From Nitrospira sp. (lineage in GTDB: Bacteria; Nitrospirota; Nitrospiria; Nitrospirales; Nitrospiraceae), in assembly GCA_036984305.1 (NCBI GenBank), contig BQWY01000001.1, positions 2,935,501-2,999,500 of the forward strand: a stretch of 64,000 nucleotides of DNA, written 5' to 3'. This document shows, one piece after another, positions 18,822 to 27,772 of the stretch (the first letter of the stretch is position 1; every line of letters begins with the position of its first letter). A program made the translations under genes and the position numbers. The notes under the pieces are model-generated. The model searched no databases. It saw only the letters and a list, made by a program, of their open reading frames with translations, and was not told the origin of the DNA.

Positions 18822-20179
18822 CCCGTCTGTCCTCTAAATGCAAAGCTGTAATCGATGTCGTAATAGGGTTTCGTTAAATGCTTCGGCACCGGGGGCACGC
18901 GCTGAGTTGCCCGCACGGCCCGCAAGGCGGCCATGTCGTAGTAATCGTTGCCCGAGGATCGCTTCAGTTCGACGCTCATGATGGTTCCATCGCGCGCCAA
19001 TCGGAGACCGATGATGACAGCGGTTCCGGCCGGCATGTCAACCTGCGTTCCATCCCAGTGGCTGGCAATCCGGGGCTGAACCACCTGAGTAAAATACGGA
19101 TCGACGTTTCCCCCAGCGCCCTCGACCTGAATGTTCATGTCCGGGCGGGACTGCGACAGGGACGCGGTCGTTGCCGGGGCGGGCTTTTCCTCCCGTTCCG
19201 GTAGGGTCGGCCGTGTGTCCGCCGTCTTGACCTCGGCGGTCTCGAACTTGGTCGGTTTCGGGAGATCCGACGCGCGTTGGCGATCTTGTTGAAGCTTCTG
19301 CTTCACTTTTTCCTGATCGCGAACGAAGTCCTCTTCGAGCCGACGTTGCGGTGGAGTCTCCCGGGCTTCCTCGATCGGCGGCGACGGGAGCACCACACGT
19401 TTCTGTTCAGGTACCTTCAATTTCTCCAGTAAGCTCTGCACCTCTTGTTGGGTGCGGTCCGGCACGGACGGCTGCGCCTTCTGCTGCGCCACCGGCTTTG
19501 GAGGCACCGGCTTTGGCCGCTCCGGGGTCAGATCGCCAAACTTGGGCGCCTCGCGAGGAAGATCGATGTCCTTCAAGGCACCGCGAAAGGGATTGTCTGT
19601 GCGCGGACTGGGCCTGGCGGCATTCAAGGTCGGCTGGGGCGGCAGGGTCGGCGTACGAGGTGCCGACCGAGCTGATTTCGGTGGTGTGAGCGTTGGAGGA
19701 GGCGGCAACGACTTGGCGCGCGGGATCGATGGGAGCGGGGCCGATGCGGGACCAACCGGCTCAGGCGGCAGCGGAGCACGTTGCGGAACCGGAGGCGCCG
19801 GCGCTGCCGCCACAGGAGCTGGAGTTGGGACGGACGCCTTGACCGGAGGAACCGGCAGGGTGACCGGCTTGGGCATCTCTACTTTCGGCTGTGGAGCGGG
19901 CTCCACCTTCGGCGCCGGTTGCGGCTTGGGCGCCGCCTTGGTAGGCGCCACTTTCGGAGTCGGCGGGAGAGACACCAACGACACCTGAACGGCCGATCCC
20001 AGGGGACGGTCGGCAGACGATTTCCATGACAGGGCCAACACGACCAGAAAGACCCCGAGATGCAACAGCAGCGACCACCCGAGCGTCCGCTTGACGGGCG
20101 AGTGAAATCCACGGCCCTCAGACGACCCAAACGCCAGGCTATAGAGACTAGACGATGCTGGGAGAGGAACTGCCATCAT
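18818..20179 (-). CDS. TolA/TonB-like energy-transducing protein
   Basis: The 453 residues have a cytoplasmic tail of about 30 residues, one transmembrane helix (LGWSLLLHLGVFLVVLALSW, about 32-51), a long Pro/Ala/Lys-rich periplasmic linker and a C-terminal TonB-fold domain of about 90 residues (QPRIASHWDG through YDIDYSFAF). The SXXLH element of TonB/TolA proteins is present as SLLLH. Because it lies between tolR and tolB it should take the TolA role, carrying proton-motive force from TolQR to TolB-Pal. The C-terminal domain resembles TonB more than E. coli TolA, so the symbol is left open. Confidence 0.88.
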   Translation of the reverse strand: MMAVPLPASSSLYSLAFGSSEGRGFHSPVKRTLGWSLLLHLGVFLVVLALSWKSSADRPLGSAVQVSLVSLPPTPKVAPTKAAPKPQPAPKVEPAPQPKVEMPKPVTLPVPPVKASVPTPAPVAAAPAPPVPQRAPLPPEPVGPASAPLPSIPRAKSLPPPPTLTPPKSARSAPRTPTLPPQPTLNAARPSPRTDNPFRGALKDIDLPREAPKFGDLTPERPKPVPPKPVAQQKAQPSVPDRTQQEVQSLLEKLKVPEQKRVVLPSPPIEEARETPPQRRLEEDFVRDQEKVKQKLQQDRQRASDLPKPTKFETAEVKTADTRPTLPEREEKPAPATTASLSQSRPDMNIQVEGAGGNVDPYFTQVVQPRIASHWDGTQVDMPAGTAVIIGLRLARDGTIMSVELKRSSGNDYYDMAALRAVRATQRVPPVPKHLTKPYYDIDYSFAFRGQTG

Positions 20180-20209
20180 GGTACCGGCGTCACAGCCATC
20201 GCATCGGCT

Positions 20210-20668
20210 CTAGGGTGCGCGACGCTTCCGCTCTCCAAGTTTGATGGTATCCTGAGTGACCTGCTCGCTTCCACCCGGCTCCGTCACCATTCCAAGCTTC
20301 TCGATCCCCGCCTTTTTGACGGCATCCATCACCATCACCACGATCCCATACGGGACGTCGCGGTCGGCGCGCATGTAGATCGACACGTCCGCATCCGAAT
20401 CTTTGGCAGCCCGAAGCCGGCGTTCCAATTGGACGACGCTGACGGCATCCTTGTCGAGATAGATCTTCTGGTCTTTTTCGACGGTCAGCACCATCCGCAT
20501 CTCCGGCTTGATGTTATTCGTGGCCGAATTGGGCAGCTTGATGTCGATCCCGCGATACAGCATCGGGGCCGTGATCATGAAGATGACGAGCAATACGAGC
20601 ACGACATCCACCAAGGGGATGACGTTGATCTCCGCCATGAAGCGGCGTTGTCGAGATTCGAACATCAT
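20210..20668 (-). CDS. tolR: Biopolymer transport protein TolR/ExbD
   Basis: The 152 residues form an ExbD/TolR protein: short cytoplasmic N-terminus, one transmembrane helix ([20 protein letters not shown], about 18-37) that includes the conserved proton-conducting aspartate, and a periplasmic domain ending near [13 protein letters not shown]. It works with TolQ as a proton-driven motor. The start overlaps the tolQ stop by four bases. Confidence 0.94.
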   Translation of the reverse strand: MMFESRQRRFMAEINVIPLVDVVLVLLVIFMITAPMLYRGIDIKLPNSATNNIKPEMRMVLTVEKDQKIYLDKDAVSVVQLERRLRAAKDSDADVSIYMRADRDVPYGIVVMVMDAVKKAGIEKLGMVTEPGGSEQVTQDTIKLGERKRRAP

Positions 20669-21381
20669 CGCGGCGAGTCCGTGGTCAGCATCCGTCGGTA
20701 GAGGGCATTGAGGACTTCCACGCTAAAGGTCTCGAGCCTGAATGAGGCCCGCCTGATCCGCGTTAAAAAATAGTTATAGGCGACAACCGCCGGGATAGCG
20801 GTAAACAGCCCCGCCGCCGTGGCGACCAACGCCTCGGCAACACCCGGCGCGACCGCGGCGATACTGGCCGTCCCTTGCTGCCCAATCTCCTTGAAGGAGT
20901 CGATGATACCGAGGACCGTCCCCAGAAGGCCGACGAACGGAGTAATGTTTCCGGTAGTCGCCAGAAACGGTAGATATGACTCCATTTTGGCCAGTTGTCC
21001 CTGCACAATGTATACCACCGCCTTTTCCAAGAAATGACGATCGCTTTGCGTCAGGACCACCTCTCCCGCTTTGTCCCTTCCCGCACGGGATGGGTTGTCT
21101 CCAGGCTCGGGTAACCGGTCCAGAATTCCACTCATCAGAACGGCGGCAGGGCTCTCCCCTACTGACCGTCTGGCTTGGCGTCGCATTTCCTCCACATCCG
21201 TCAGCTTTGCGACACTTCCAAGGAACCGCTGATCCTCTCGGTCGCTTCTCTTGAACACGCGCCATTTGTAGATGATGATCGCCCAAGAGACCACCGAGAA
21301 CAGCAGGAGGACAAACAGAATGATTTTTGATACAGCGCCCAGAGAGCCGAACATTCCGACCGAAGCGACTTGTGGGTTCAT
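20665..21381 (-). CDS. tolQ: Proton channel protein TolQ (MotA/TolQ/ExbB family)
   Basis: The 238 residues show three transmembrane helices: [20 protein letters not shown] near 17-36, [20 protein letters not shown] near 138-157 and a third near 183-205, in the usual TolQ spacing. The [13 protein letters not shown] signature of the family is present. This is the first gene of the leftward series, and the Tol complex energises outer-membrane constriction during division. A GGGGGGATC string lies upstream of the ATG. Confidence 0.95.
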   Translation of the reverse strand: MNPQVASVGMFGSLGAVSKIILFVLLLFSVVSWAIIIYKWRVFKRSDREDQRFLGSVAKLTDVEEMRRQARRSVGESPAAVLMSGILDRLPEPGDNPSRAGRDKAGEVVLTQSDRHFLEKAVVYIVQGQLAKMESYLPFLATTGNITPFVGLLGTVLGIIDSFKEIGQQGTASIAAVAPGVAEALVATAAGLFTAIPAVVAYNYFLTRIRRASFRLETFSVEVLNALYRRMLTTDSPR

Positions 21382-21465
21382 TCGCTTATAAGATCCCCCC
21401 TGTGTGACCCGCGCGACGGGCAGTGGGGCAGCGACCGCGCTCGGACCCTGACAAGATTAAAGAAG

Positions 21466-21544
21466 TGGCGGGGCCGACGGGATTTGAACCCGCGACCTCC
21501 AGATTGACAATCTGGCGTCCTAAACCAGGCTGAACGACGGCCCC
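21466..21544 (-). tRNA. tRNA-Asp (anticodon GTC)
   Basis: Read leftward the sequence folds as a full cloverleaf: acceptor GGGGCCG/CGGCCCC, anticodon arm CCAGA-TTGTCAA-TCTGG giving GTC, T arm with GGTTCAAATCC, discriminator G and encoded CCA. Confidence 0.96.
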
Positions 21545-21670
21545 GCTCTGTTCGGAGAGATGAGATCGACCGACGCATCCGACAAATGGGCGGAAGAGAC
21601 GGTAGTGAGTCGATATCTATACCACTGGACACTATGTGTTGACGTCTACACCAGGAGCCCAGCCTACATG

Positions 21671-21746
21671 TGGTAGGCGGAACAGGGATCGAACCTGTGA
21701 CCCCTGCCTTGTAAGGGCAGTGCTCTGCCAGCTGAGCTATCCGCCT
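21671..21746 (-). tRNA. tRNA-Val (anticodon TAC)
   Basis: Leftward cloverleaf of 76 bases: acceptor AGGCGGA/TCCGCCT, D arm GCTCAGCTGGCAGAGC, anticodon arm CTGCC-CTTACAA-GGCAG giving TAC, T arm with GGTTCGATCC, and encoded CCA. Confidence 0.96.
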
Positions 21747-21774
21747 AAAACTTTGTAATCACCAATAGTTGCGC

Positions 21775-21803
21775 ATGCTACCAAGACGCGAAATCGAAGT
21801 CAA
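21775..21803 (-). promoter_or_regulatory. Promoter of the tRNA-Val/tRNA-Asp pair
   Basis: Read leftward: TTGACT (complement of 21798-21803), a 17-base spacer and TAGCAT (complement of 21775-21780). It lies about 29 bases before the 5' end of tRNA-Val, the right distance for a tRNA transcript. The two tRNAs, 124 bases apart, could share it. Confidence 0.6.
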
Positions 21804-21852
21804 CCAATCACACAGGATGTCGCAAACGCCGTTTCGTCAGTGCCCCCATCGA

Positions 21853-22773
21853 TCACCGTGGCTTCCGCCGGGGAAAGTATCGTTCATGAACGTGCTTGAG
21901 ACGACCGCGCTCGATATGCGTGTAAATCTGCGTAGTGGAAACACTGGCATGCCCCAGCATGGTTTGCACGGCGCGGAGGTCGGCTCCGCGATCGAGCAGG
22001 TGGGTCGCAAATGAATGTCGGAGCATGTGTGGGGAGATCTCGGATCGAATGCCCGCAAGCCGGGCACGCCGGCGGAGAAGAACCCAAAAATTCTGACGTG
22101 TCAATGGGCCGCCGCGCCGCGTCACGAACAGAAACGGCGACGCCCGCTTCTTGAGCAGCACGGGACGCACGTGCTCCAGATACCGCACGAGTGCCTCGCG
22201 GGCGGCGTCGCCGATCGGAGCAACCCGCTGCTTGCGGCCCTTGCCGGTCACGAGGAGATACCCGACATCCAGCTTGAGATCCGACACCCGTAACGTGACG
22301 AGTTCCGACACGCGAAGACCCGCTGCGTACAACACCTCCACCATCGCCGCGTCACGGACTTGCTCGGGGCGCGTCCCTCCGGGGGTCTCCAAGAGAGCGG
22401 TCACCTCCTGCATGGACAACGCTCGGGGCAACGTCAGCCCCGCTTTGGGTCCTGTGATCGTGTCCATTGGATTTCGAGGTATGACTGCTTCGCGACATAA
22501 ATAGGCAAACAGTCCTCGCAGCGCGGCCACGTAGCGCATGCGCGAACGCGGGGACCGCCCCTGGCGATGGACGGTCTCCAGGAATGTCGCCACGTGGGCC
22601 GCCTCAACACGGCGTATGTCGCCGATCCCCCCGCGTTCCAAAGAGCGCACGAATTGCTGGAGATCGGACCGGTAGGATTCGATGGTATTGGTCGCGAGCC
22701 CCCCCTCTACGCGTAGGTGCGACAGATATCGGTCGAGGTGCGGCCAGGCGGGATGGAACGTCGCTGCCGGCAT
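21853..22773 (-). CDS. xerD: Tyrosine recombinase XerD/XerC type
   Basis: From the ATG at 22773 the protein has about 306 residues, the usual XerC/D length. It has an N-terminal SAM-like core-binding domain (HLDRYLSHLRVEGGLATNTI) and a catalytic domain with R in YAAGLRVSELVTL, K in VTGKGRKQR, HxxR in HMLRHSFATHLLDRG, then LGHASVSTTQIYTHI with the nucleophilic tyrosine. It resolves chromosome dimers at dif. The frame runs on to 22971, but a plus-strand promoter lies there and no family sequence does. XerC versus XerD cannot be settled by eye. Confidence 0.9.
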   Translation of the reverse strand: MPAATFHPAWPHLDRYLSHLRVEGGLATNTIESYRSDLQQFVRSLERGGIGDIRRVEAAHVATFLETVHRQGRSPRSRMRYVAALRGLFAYLCREAVIPRNPMDTITGPKAGLTLPRALSMQEVTALLETPGGTRPEQVRDAAMVEVLYAAGLRVSELVTLRVSDLKLDVGYLLVTGKGRKQRVAPIGDAAREALVRYLEHVRPVLLKKRASPFLFVTRRGGPLTRQNFWVLLRRRARLAGIRSEISPHMLRHSFATHLLDRGADLRAVQTMLGHASVSTTQIYTHIERGRLKHVHERYFPRRKPR

Positions 22774-22915
22774 CACGTTCCGCCCGGTTCCGGATAGGTT
22801 CGCACCCACGATGAAAGCCCCCTCTCGCGAGCGGTGCTCCGTGACTATACTCAAGGCCTTATCCGAAGACAAATGCACCGGAACTGCCGTGCCCCGTCCC
22901 GATCGACCGAGTTTC

Positions 22916-22944
22916 TTGACAACACTTCGGAGCGACTCTATAGT
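22916..22944 (+). promoter_or_regulatory. Sigma-70-type promoter of the LpoA-like gene
   Basis: TTGACA at 22916-22921, a 17-base spacer and TATAGT at 22939-22944 match consensus very well. The start codon at 22986 is about 35 bases downstream of the expected transcription start. Confidence 0.8.
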
Positions 22945-22985
22945 CGGGCTGATACTCCGACGGATCTCCACATGTCTCCATTCCC

Positions 22986-24944
22986 ATGTTCATCGGCGCC
23001 GCTCCACCGTTGCTCTGCCGCACGCTTGCCCTGACCGGTATCGTCCTGCTGGGTCCCAGCCTCGACGCACTCGGTGAAACTGGTTCACCGTCGTCGCCGC
23101 CGGCACCCGTCCCGGCGACCGCATCGATTCCGGAACGTCCCCTGCCTCCTACGCTGCAAAAAGCCAAACGCCTCATCGATTCCCAACGTCCCGAAGAAGC
23201 GTTGACGCTCTTGAAACCGTTCGTCAACGCCTCACCCCGCCCGCCGCATCTCGACCAAGCCTATTTCTTGATGGCCGCGGCCTATAAGGGCACGAAGCAG
23301 TACAACGAGTCGCTGGCAGCGCTGAATTTCCTGCTGGGCGAATTTCCCACGACGACGTTGACCGAACGAGCCAAGCTGCTCATGGCCATGGACCATGCGG
23401 CGCTCAACCACCTCGAACAGGCGCTGTCGCTCCTCGCCGAAATTCGAGGGACCACGCAGGATCTCGACACGAAACGAGAAGCGCTTGCACTGACCGGCTC
23501 GGTGCTGATTCAGAGAAAGGATGTCCCTCGGGCCATCCAGGCATGGCTCGAGGAAATGGAGTTGGGCGCGGGGGAGGGGCGCGATGACGCGGCGGCCAGA
23601 ATCCGTGCGGTCATTCGGGACCAGCTCGACCGCAAGGCGTTGACGCAAATCCGCGATATCTACCCCACGTCGTTCCCGGGCGACGTCGCACTCATTCGCT
23701 TGATCGACTATTACTCGGCCCGCGGCGAAGATCATCTCATGGAGCGCCAACTCCAGCTCTTCATCACTCGGTTTCCCTCCCACGAATACGCTCCGCGAGC
23801 GAGCGAGCTACTGGCCGGGCTCACGGCGAAGCTCCGTGGCAGTCAGGCCATCATACTGGCGTATCTCCCTATCACGGGCAAACTCGCGTTGTATGGGAAC
23901 GACGCCCTCAACGGGGTGCAGGTGGCGCTCGAGAAAGCGCGCGATACGTTCGGTCAAACCTCCATCGGTCTGGTCGTCAAGGACTCGGGAGGAAATCGGA
24001 ACCCTACGGCCCACGATATCGCGCAGGCGATCGACAACTACGGACCGATCGCGGTCGTCGGTCCCATGGTGTCCAAACAATTGCCGGCTTTGTCCGAGGT
24101 GGCCGATCGCACATCGACCCCCTTCATCACCCCCGCCGCCACGGTCCCTGACGTGCGACGGTACGGCAGCTATCTCTTCAGCTCGGCCCTGACCTATCCG
24201 CTTCAGGTGAAACGTCTCGTCGAGTACGCGATGAGCACGCTCGGCTACAAACGCTTTTGCATTCTCCATCCTGACGCCACCTACGGTCGAGAACTGGCGG
24301 CACTGTTCAGTCGCGAGGTTTCGCAGCGAGACGGGGAAATCGTCGCGGTCGATTCGTACAAGGAAGGCGATACCGATTTCGGCCAAGCGATCAAGCGGAT
24401 CAAAGCCGCGGACCTCAAGAAATACGGCGTGCTCACGCCGATGTCGACACCGAAGGGTTTGAAGCGGGATCTCTACTCGCCCGGATTCGATGCCTTGTTC
24501 ATTCCCAGTCGAGCGGCCGACGTCGCCCTTCTCGCCCCTCAGTTGGTGTATCATGACATCAAGCTGCCGCTGTTAGGAATCAATAGCTGGAACACCTCTC
24601 CCCCGCAGCTCTTGACTGACGAACTGACAGAAGGCTCGGTCTTCGTCGACGGGTTCCTCCTCGACAGCCCGGACCCGGCGTTGCAGGAATTCGTGGATCG
24701 GTACCGTCGGCGATTTCAAACGATGCCAAGCGTCTTCGCAGCTCAGGCCTATGACGCGACCATGATCATTCTTGAAGCGATTCGGAAAGGGGCGACGTCC
24801 GGCTACGGCGTGCGCGACTATCTGATCACGCAACCCGACCTTCCCACATTGTCGGGTCCGGCTCGGTTCGACGCTACCGGCACACTCGATCGTCGCGTCT
24901 TCGTGATCGGCGTGAAACAACGCCACTTCGTACAGTTGGAGTAG
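22986..24944 (+). CDS. LpoA-like TPR plus periplasmic-binding-protein fold, exported
   Basis: The 652 residues start with a signal peptide (PLLCRTLALTGIVLLGPSLD). About 270 residues of TPR-like helices follow (AYFLMAAAYKGTKQYNESLA), then a complete type-1 periplasmic-binding domain of about 350 residues (YLPITGKLALYGNDALNGVQ, PIAVVGPMVSKQLPALSEV, YGVRDYLITQPDLPTLSGP). That combination is the architecture of LpoA, the outer-membrane activator of a class A penicillin-binding protein. Unlike LpoA I see no lipobox at the expected place, so anchoring may differ. An amino-acid ABC-type binding protein is the alternative, but no transporter genes are adjacent. Confidence 0.82.
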   Translation: MFIGAAPPLLCRTLALTGIVLLGPSLDALGETGSPSSPPAPVPATASIPERPLPPTLQKAKRLIDSQRPEEALTLLKPFVNASPRPPHLDQAYFLMAAAYKGTKQYNESLAALNFLLGEFPTTTLTERAKLLMAMDHAALNHLEQALSLLAEIRGTTQDLDTKREALALTGSVLIQRKDVPRAIQAWLEEMELGAGEGRDDAAARIRAVIRDQLDRKALTQIRDIYPTSFPGDVALIRLIDYYSARGEDHLMERQLQLFITRFPSHEYAPRASELLAGLTAKLRGSQAIILAYLPITGKLALYGNDALNGVQVALEKARDTFGQTSIGLVVKDSGGNRNPTAHDIAQAIDNYGPIAVVGPMVSKQLPALSEVADRTSTPFITPAATVPDVRRYGSYLFSSALTYPLQVKRLVEYAMSTLGYKRFCILHPDATYGRELAALFSREVSQRDGEIVAVDSYKEGDTDFGQAIKRIKAADLKKYGVLTPMSTPKGLKRDLYSPGFDALFIPSRAADVALLAPQLVYHDIKLPLLGINSWNTSPPQLLTDELTEGSVFVDGFLLDSPDPALQEFVDRYRRRFQTMPSVFAAQAYDATMIILEAIRKGATSGYGVRDYLITQPDLPTLSGPARFDATGTLDRRVFVIGVKQRHFVQLE

Positions 24945-24948
24945 GACG

Positions 24949-25671
24949 ATGAATTCGCTCTCACAGGTGCTGCATACCCTGTCCTACATGGGGCTTCCGC
25001 TCTTGCTGGCCATGGTGCTGCACGAGTATGCGCACGGGTGGGTGGCGAATCATTACGGCGATCCCACTGCGCAACGCATGGGGCGCTTGACGCTCAACCC
25101 GCTCGCCCACATCGATCCATTCGGCAGCGTCATTCTTCCGTTGATGTGCCTGCTGATCCCCGGTGGGTTTTTTATTGGCTGGGCCAAACCCGTGCCCGTG
25201 GATCCCCGGAACTTGTTCAATCCTCGCCGCCATATGGCGCTGGTCGCCGCGGCCGGACCGGGTATGAACCTCGTCCTGGCCATCGGGAGTGCCTTCCTCT
25301 TAGGCGGAATCCTCGCCGTCGATCCATCCTTGATGGCGTCGTGGCCGCCTCAACCAGGACAAGAGCCTCGGCGCGACCTGCTCGGCATGATTCTGTTACC
25401 CCTGGCCGCCATGGCTCTCTACTCGGTCTTCATCAACGTGTTGCTGATGACGTTCAATCTGATTCCCATCCCACCGCTGGACGGGGGACGCGTCCTCACG
25501 AGCCTGCTTCCGCTGCGACCTGCCCTGGCCCTGGTGCGGTTGGAACCCTATGGGATGCTGATCATCGTGCTCCTGCTCGTACTGGATCCGCAGATTCATG
25601 TCATTGGAACGATTACGGGCTCGTTGGTCACCCTCATGGCTAAAACCATTCTGACCACGGTGCTCTCATGA
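24949..25671 (+). CDS. Site-2 protease family (M50) membrane metalloprotease
   Basis: The 240-residue protein has several hydrophobic helices, the zinc-binding HEYAH at 25-29 and the second motif NLIPIPPLDGGRVL near 166-179, where the aspartate is the third metal ligand. The short form without PDZ domain matches the YwhC/Rip-like subfamily that cuts transmembrane segments. The ribosome-binding GGAG overlaps the upstream stop codon, and its own stop overlaps the trpS start. The substrate is unknown. Confidence 0.9.
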   Translation: MNSLSQVLHTLSYMGLPLLLAMVLHEYAHGWVANHYGDPTAQRMGRLTLNPLAHIDPFGSVILPLMCLLIPGGFFIGWAKPVPVDPRNLFNPRRHMALVAAAGPGMNLVLAIGSAFLLGGILAVDPSLMASWPPQPGQEPRRDLLGMILLPLAAMALYSVFINVLLMTFNLIPIPPLDGGRVLTSLLPLRPALALVRLEPYGMLIIVLLLVLDPQIHVIGTITGSLVTLMAKTILTTVLS

Positions 25672-26660
25672 CGACCGGAACGCGCAAGCGCGTGCTCAGC
25701 GGCATGCAACCCAGTGGCCTGTTGCACCTCGGGAACTGGCTGGGCGCGCTCGAAAACTGGAAAGCGCTGCAGGCCGAATACGACTGTTTCTTCTTTGTCG
25801 CGGACTGGCACGCCCTGTCGACGAACTATGAGAATACGGCCAGGCTACGCGAGTTCTCTCGAGAACTGGTGATCGACTGGCTCGCTGCGGGCATCGACCC
25901 GTCCCAGGCCACCGTGTTCGTTCAATCCCGTGTGCCCGATCACGCAATCCTCCATCTCCTGCTGTCGATGATCATCCCTCTCTCCTGGCTCGAGCGCAAC
26001 CCGACCTACAAGGAGAAGCAAGAGGAAATCAAGGAGAAGGACCTGACGACCTACGGGTTTCTCGGCTACCCGGTGCTGCAAGCCGCCGACATTCTGATTT
26101 ACAAACCGGAATTTGTCCCGGTCGGCAAGGACCAATTGCCGCATCTGGAATTGACGCGAGAGCTCGCGCGCCGTTTCAACAGTCTCTACAAACCCGTCTT
26201 CACGGAACCGATGGAGCGGCTGACCCAATTTCCGAAGGTGCCGGGCACGGACGGACGGAAAATGAGCAAGAGTTACGGCAACACCATCAATCTCTCGGAT
26301 GCGGAACCGGTGGTCCGCCAGAAATTGAAGACCATGATGACCGATCCGGCCCGCGTGCGGCGGACGGACCCCGGCAATCCGGACCTATGTCCGGTGTACG
26401 ACTTCCACAAGATTTTTTCCACGCTCCCGGTGATCGATCAGGTGGCGGACGAGTGCCGCACCGCCGCCATCGGGTGCATCGACTGCAAGAAACGGGTGGC
26501 GGATGCGATCGTGGAACGGATGGCTCCCATATGGGACGCACGCGCCCAGTTGGTCGATAAACCTGGACAGGTCGAGGAGATTGTGGGAGAAGGAAGTCGT
26601 CGGGCGGCCGCCGTGGCCCATCGCACGCTCGAAGCGGTCAACGAGGCGATGAACATCTAA
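25668..26660 (+). CDS. trpS: Tryptophanyl-tRNA synthetase
   Basis: The 330-residue class I synthetase has the usual TrpS length. The nucleotide-binding HIGH-like motif reads PSGLLHLGNW, and the KMSKS motif is intact as GRKMSKSYGN. PVGKDQLPHLELTRELARRF is also typical. It charges tRNA-Trp. The ATG overlaps the preceding stop (ATGA), so expression is coupled to the M50 protease. Confidence 0.97.
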   Translation: MTTGTRKRVLSGMQPSGLLHLGNWLGALENWKALQAEYDCFFFVADWHALSTNYENTARLREFSRELVIDWLAAGIDPSQATVFVQSRVPDHAILHLLLSMIIPLSWLERNPTYKEKQEEIKEKDLTTYGFLGYPVLQAADILIYKPEFVPVGKDQLPHLELTRELARRFNSLYKPVFTEPMERLTQFPKVPGTDGRKMSKSYGNTINLSDAEPVVRQKLKTMMTDPARVRRTDPGNPDLCPVYDFHKIFSTLPVIDQVADECRTAAIGCIDCKKRVADAIVERMAPIWDARAQLVDKPGQVEEIVGEGSRRAAAVAHRTLEAVNEAMNI

Positions 26661-26674
26661 CCGGAGGGGTGCGC

Positions 26675-27067
26675 ATGGTCCACGCCGTGGTCTCGCGTCG
26701 AACCGGCACCTGGCTGCTCGTCGGCGCCCTCTGTGGCCTGCTCCTCGGGTGCGGAGGGATGATGCACGGCGACCGTCAATCCGTCACGGTCTTCACCGAT
26801 CCTCCAGAGGCCGCCGTCTTGGTCGACGGGCGCGTCCACCTTACCAGCCCCGGCCGTGTCACGCTCAGCAGGAACGAAGATCACACGGCGAGGGTGGAAA
26901 AAGACGGGTACGCTCCGGTGGATCTTCGCATCGAACGCAGCATGTCGAATTGGGAATATGCGAATGCCGCCTGCCTGATCTTTATCTACTGGTGCGTCAA
27001 GAGCGATCGGGAGAACGGCAGTTATTGGACCTTCGACGATGAGGTCCACGTCGATCTGAGCCGGTAA
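26675..27067 (+). CDS. Small PEGA-type lipoprotein
   Basis: About 130 residues, with a signal and lipobox LLLGC. The mature part carries a PEGA-like fold (VTVFTDPPEAAVLVDGRVH... VEKDGYAPVDLRI) often found on surface-exposed or envelope-linked proteins. It ends with a hydrophobic patch (AACLIFIYWC). I chose the ATG at 26675 because GGAGGGG stands five bases upstream; a GTG two codons earlier is possible. The function is unknown. Confidence 0.78.
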   Translation: MVHAVVSRRTGTWLLVGALCGLLLGCGGMMHGDRQSVTVFTDPPEAAVLVDGRVHLTSPGRVTLSRNEDHTARVEKDGYAPVDLRIERSMSNWEYANAACLIFIYWCVKSDRENGSYWTFDDEVHVDLSR

Positions 27068-27131
27068 CGGCTGAAGAATCGGCGCCCGGCCGCTCTCGCG
27101 CCGCCCGCCACCTGCGCGTCCGCACGACGCC

Positions 27132-27761
27132 TCATTCCACCAGACGATGCTGCAGCGCGTACCGGGTCAATTCCGCGTTGTTCTTCATGTGCATCTTGTC
27201 CAGGATCCGCGCCCGATACGTACTGACGGTCGTGACGCTGAGTCCCAGCAGCTCGGCCACTTCCGATACGGTTTGACCCGACGCGATCAGGCGTAGCACT
27301 TCGTATTCGCGATCCGACAACTGCTCATGCGCCCGATCGGCCGGCACGGTGACCGAGGCACGGGCCAGACGCTCCGCGACGGTGGGGCTCACATACTGCC
27401 CGCCGTCCACGACCTTGCGCACGGCGCTCACCAGTTCTTGCGGCGCGCTGGCCTTGTTCAGGTAGGCCGCCGCGCCCGCCCGCACCATGCGGACCGCATA
27501 TTGGTCTTCGGGGTGCATGCTCAGCACGATCACCGGCAGGGATGGGCATTCCGCCTTCACGCGCTTGAGGGCTTCCGTCCCGGTCGTCCCGGGCATGCTG
27601 ATGTCCATCACCAGCACATCCCAGGTTCGCTTGCGCACTTGCTCCAACAGTTCCGGCGCGCTCGCGGCCTCGCCATATTTGACGGCGCCGATTCCTTCGC
27701 TCAACATTTCCTTCACCCCGCGTCGGAACAGCGGAAAATCGTCGGCAATGAGAACGTTCAT
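27132..27761 (-). CDS. NarL/UhpA-type response regulator
   Basis: The 209 residues combine a receiver (DD at 7-8, phospho-acceptor near D54 in LVMDISMPG, KASAP lysine near 104) with a LuxR-type helix-turn-helix at about 145-205 (LSDREYEVLRLIASGQTVSE, VTTVSTYRARILDKMHMKNN). AAGGAGGG precedes the ATG. It follows the multi-PAS kinase gene by 11 bases, so the two form a two-component pair of the NarX-NarL type. Confidence 0.95.
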   Translation of the reverse strand: MNVLIADDFPLFRRGVKEMLSEGIGAVKYGEAASAPELLEQVRKRTWDVLVMDISMPGTTGTEALKRVKAECPSLPVIVLSMHPEDQYAVRMVRAGAAAYLNKASAPQELVSAVRKVVDGGQYVSPTVAERLARASVTVPADRAHEQLSDREYEVLRLIASGQTVSEVAELLGLSVTTVSTYRARILDKMHMKNNAELTRYALQHRLVE

Positions 27762-27772
27762 GATACCCTCCT

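Noticed and set aside
19452-19988. A glycine-rich rightward frame opposite the TonB/TolA-like linker
   Set aside because: Glycine richness results from reading the complement of proline codons. No start site supports it.
21853-22773. The Xer recombinase as a mobile-element integrase next to the tRNA genes
   Set aside because: Its length and motifs fit housekeeping XerC/D. The tRNAs are intact and no att-like duplication of their 3' ends was found.
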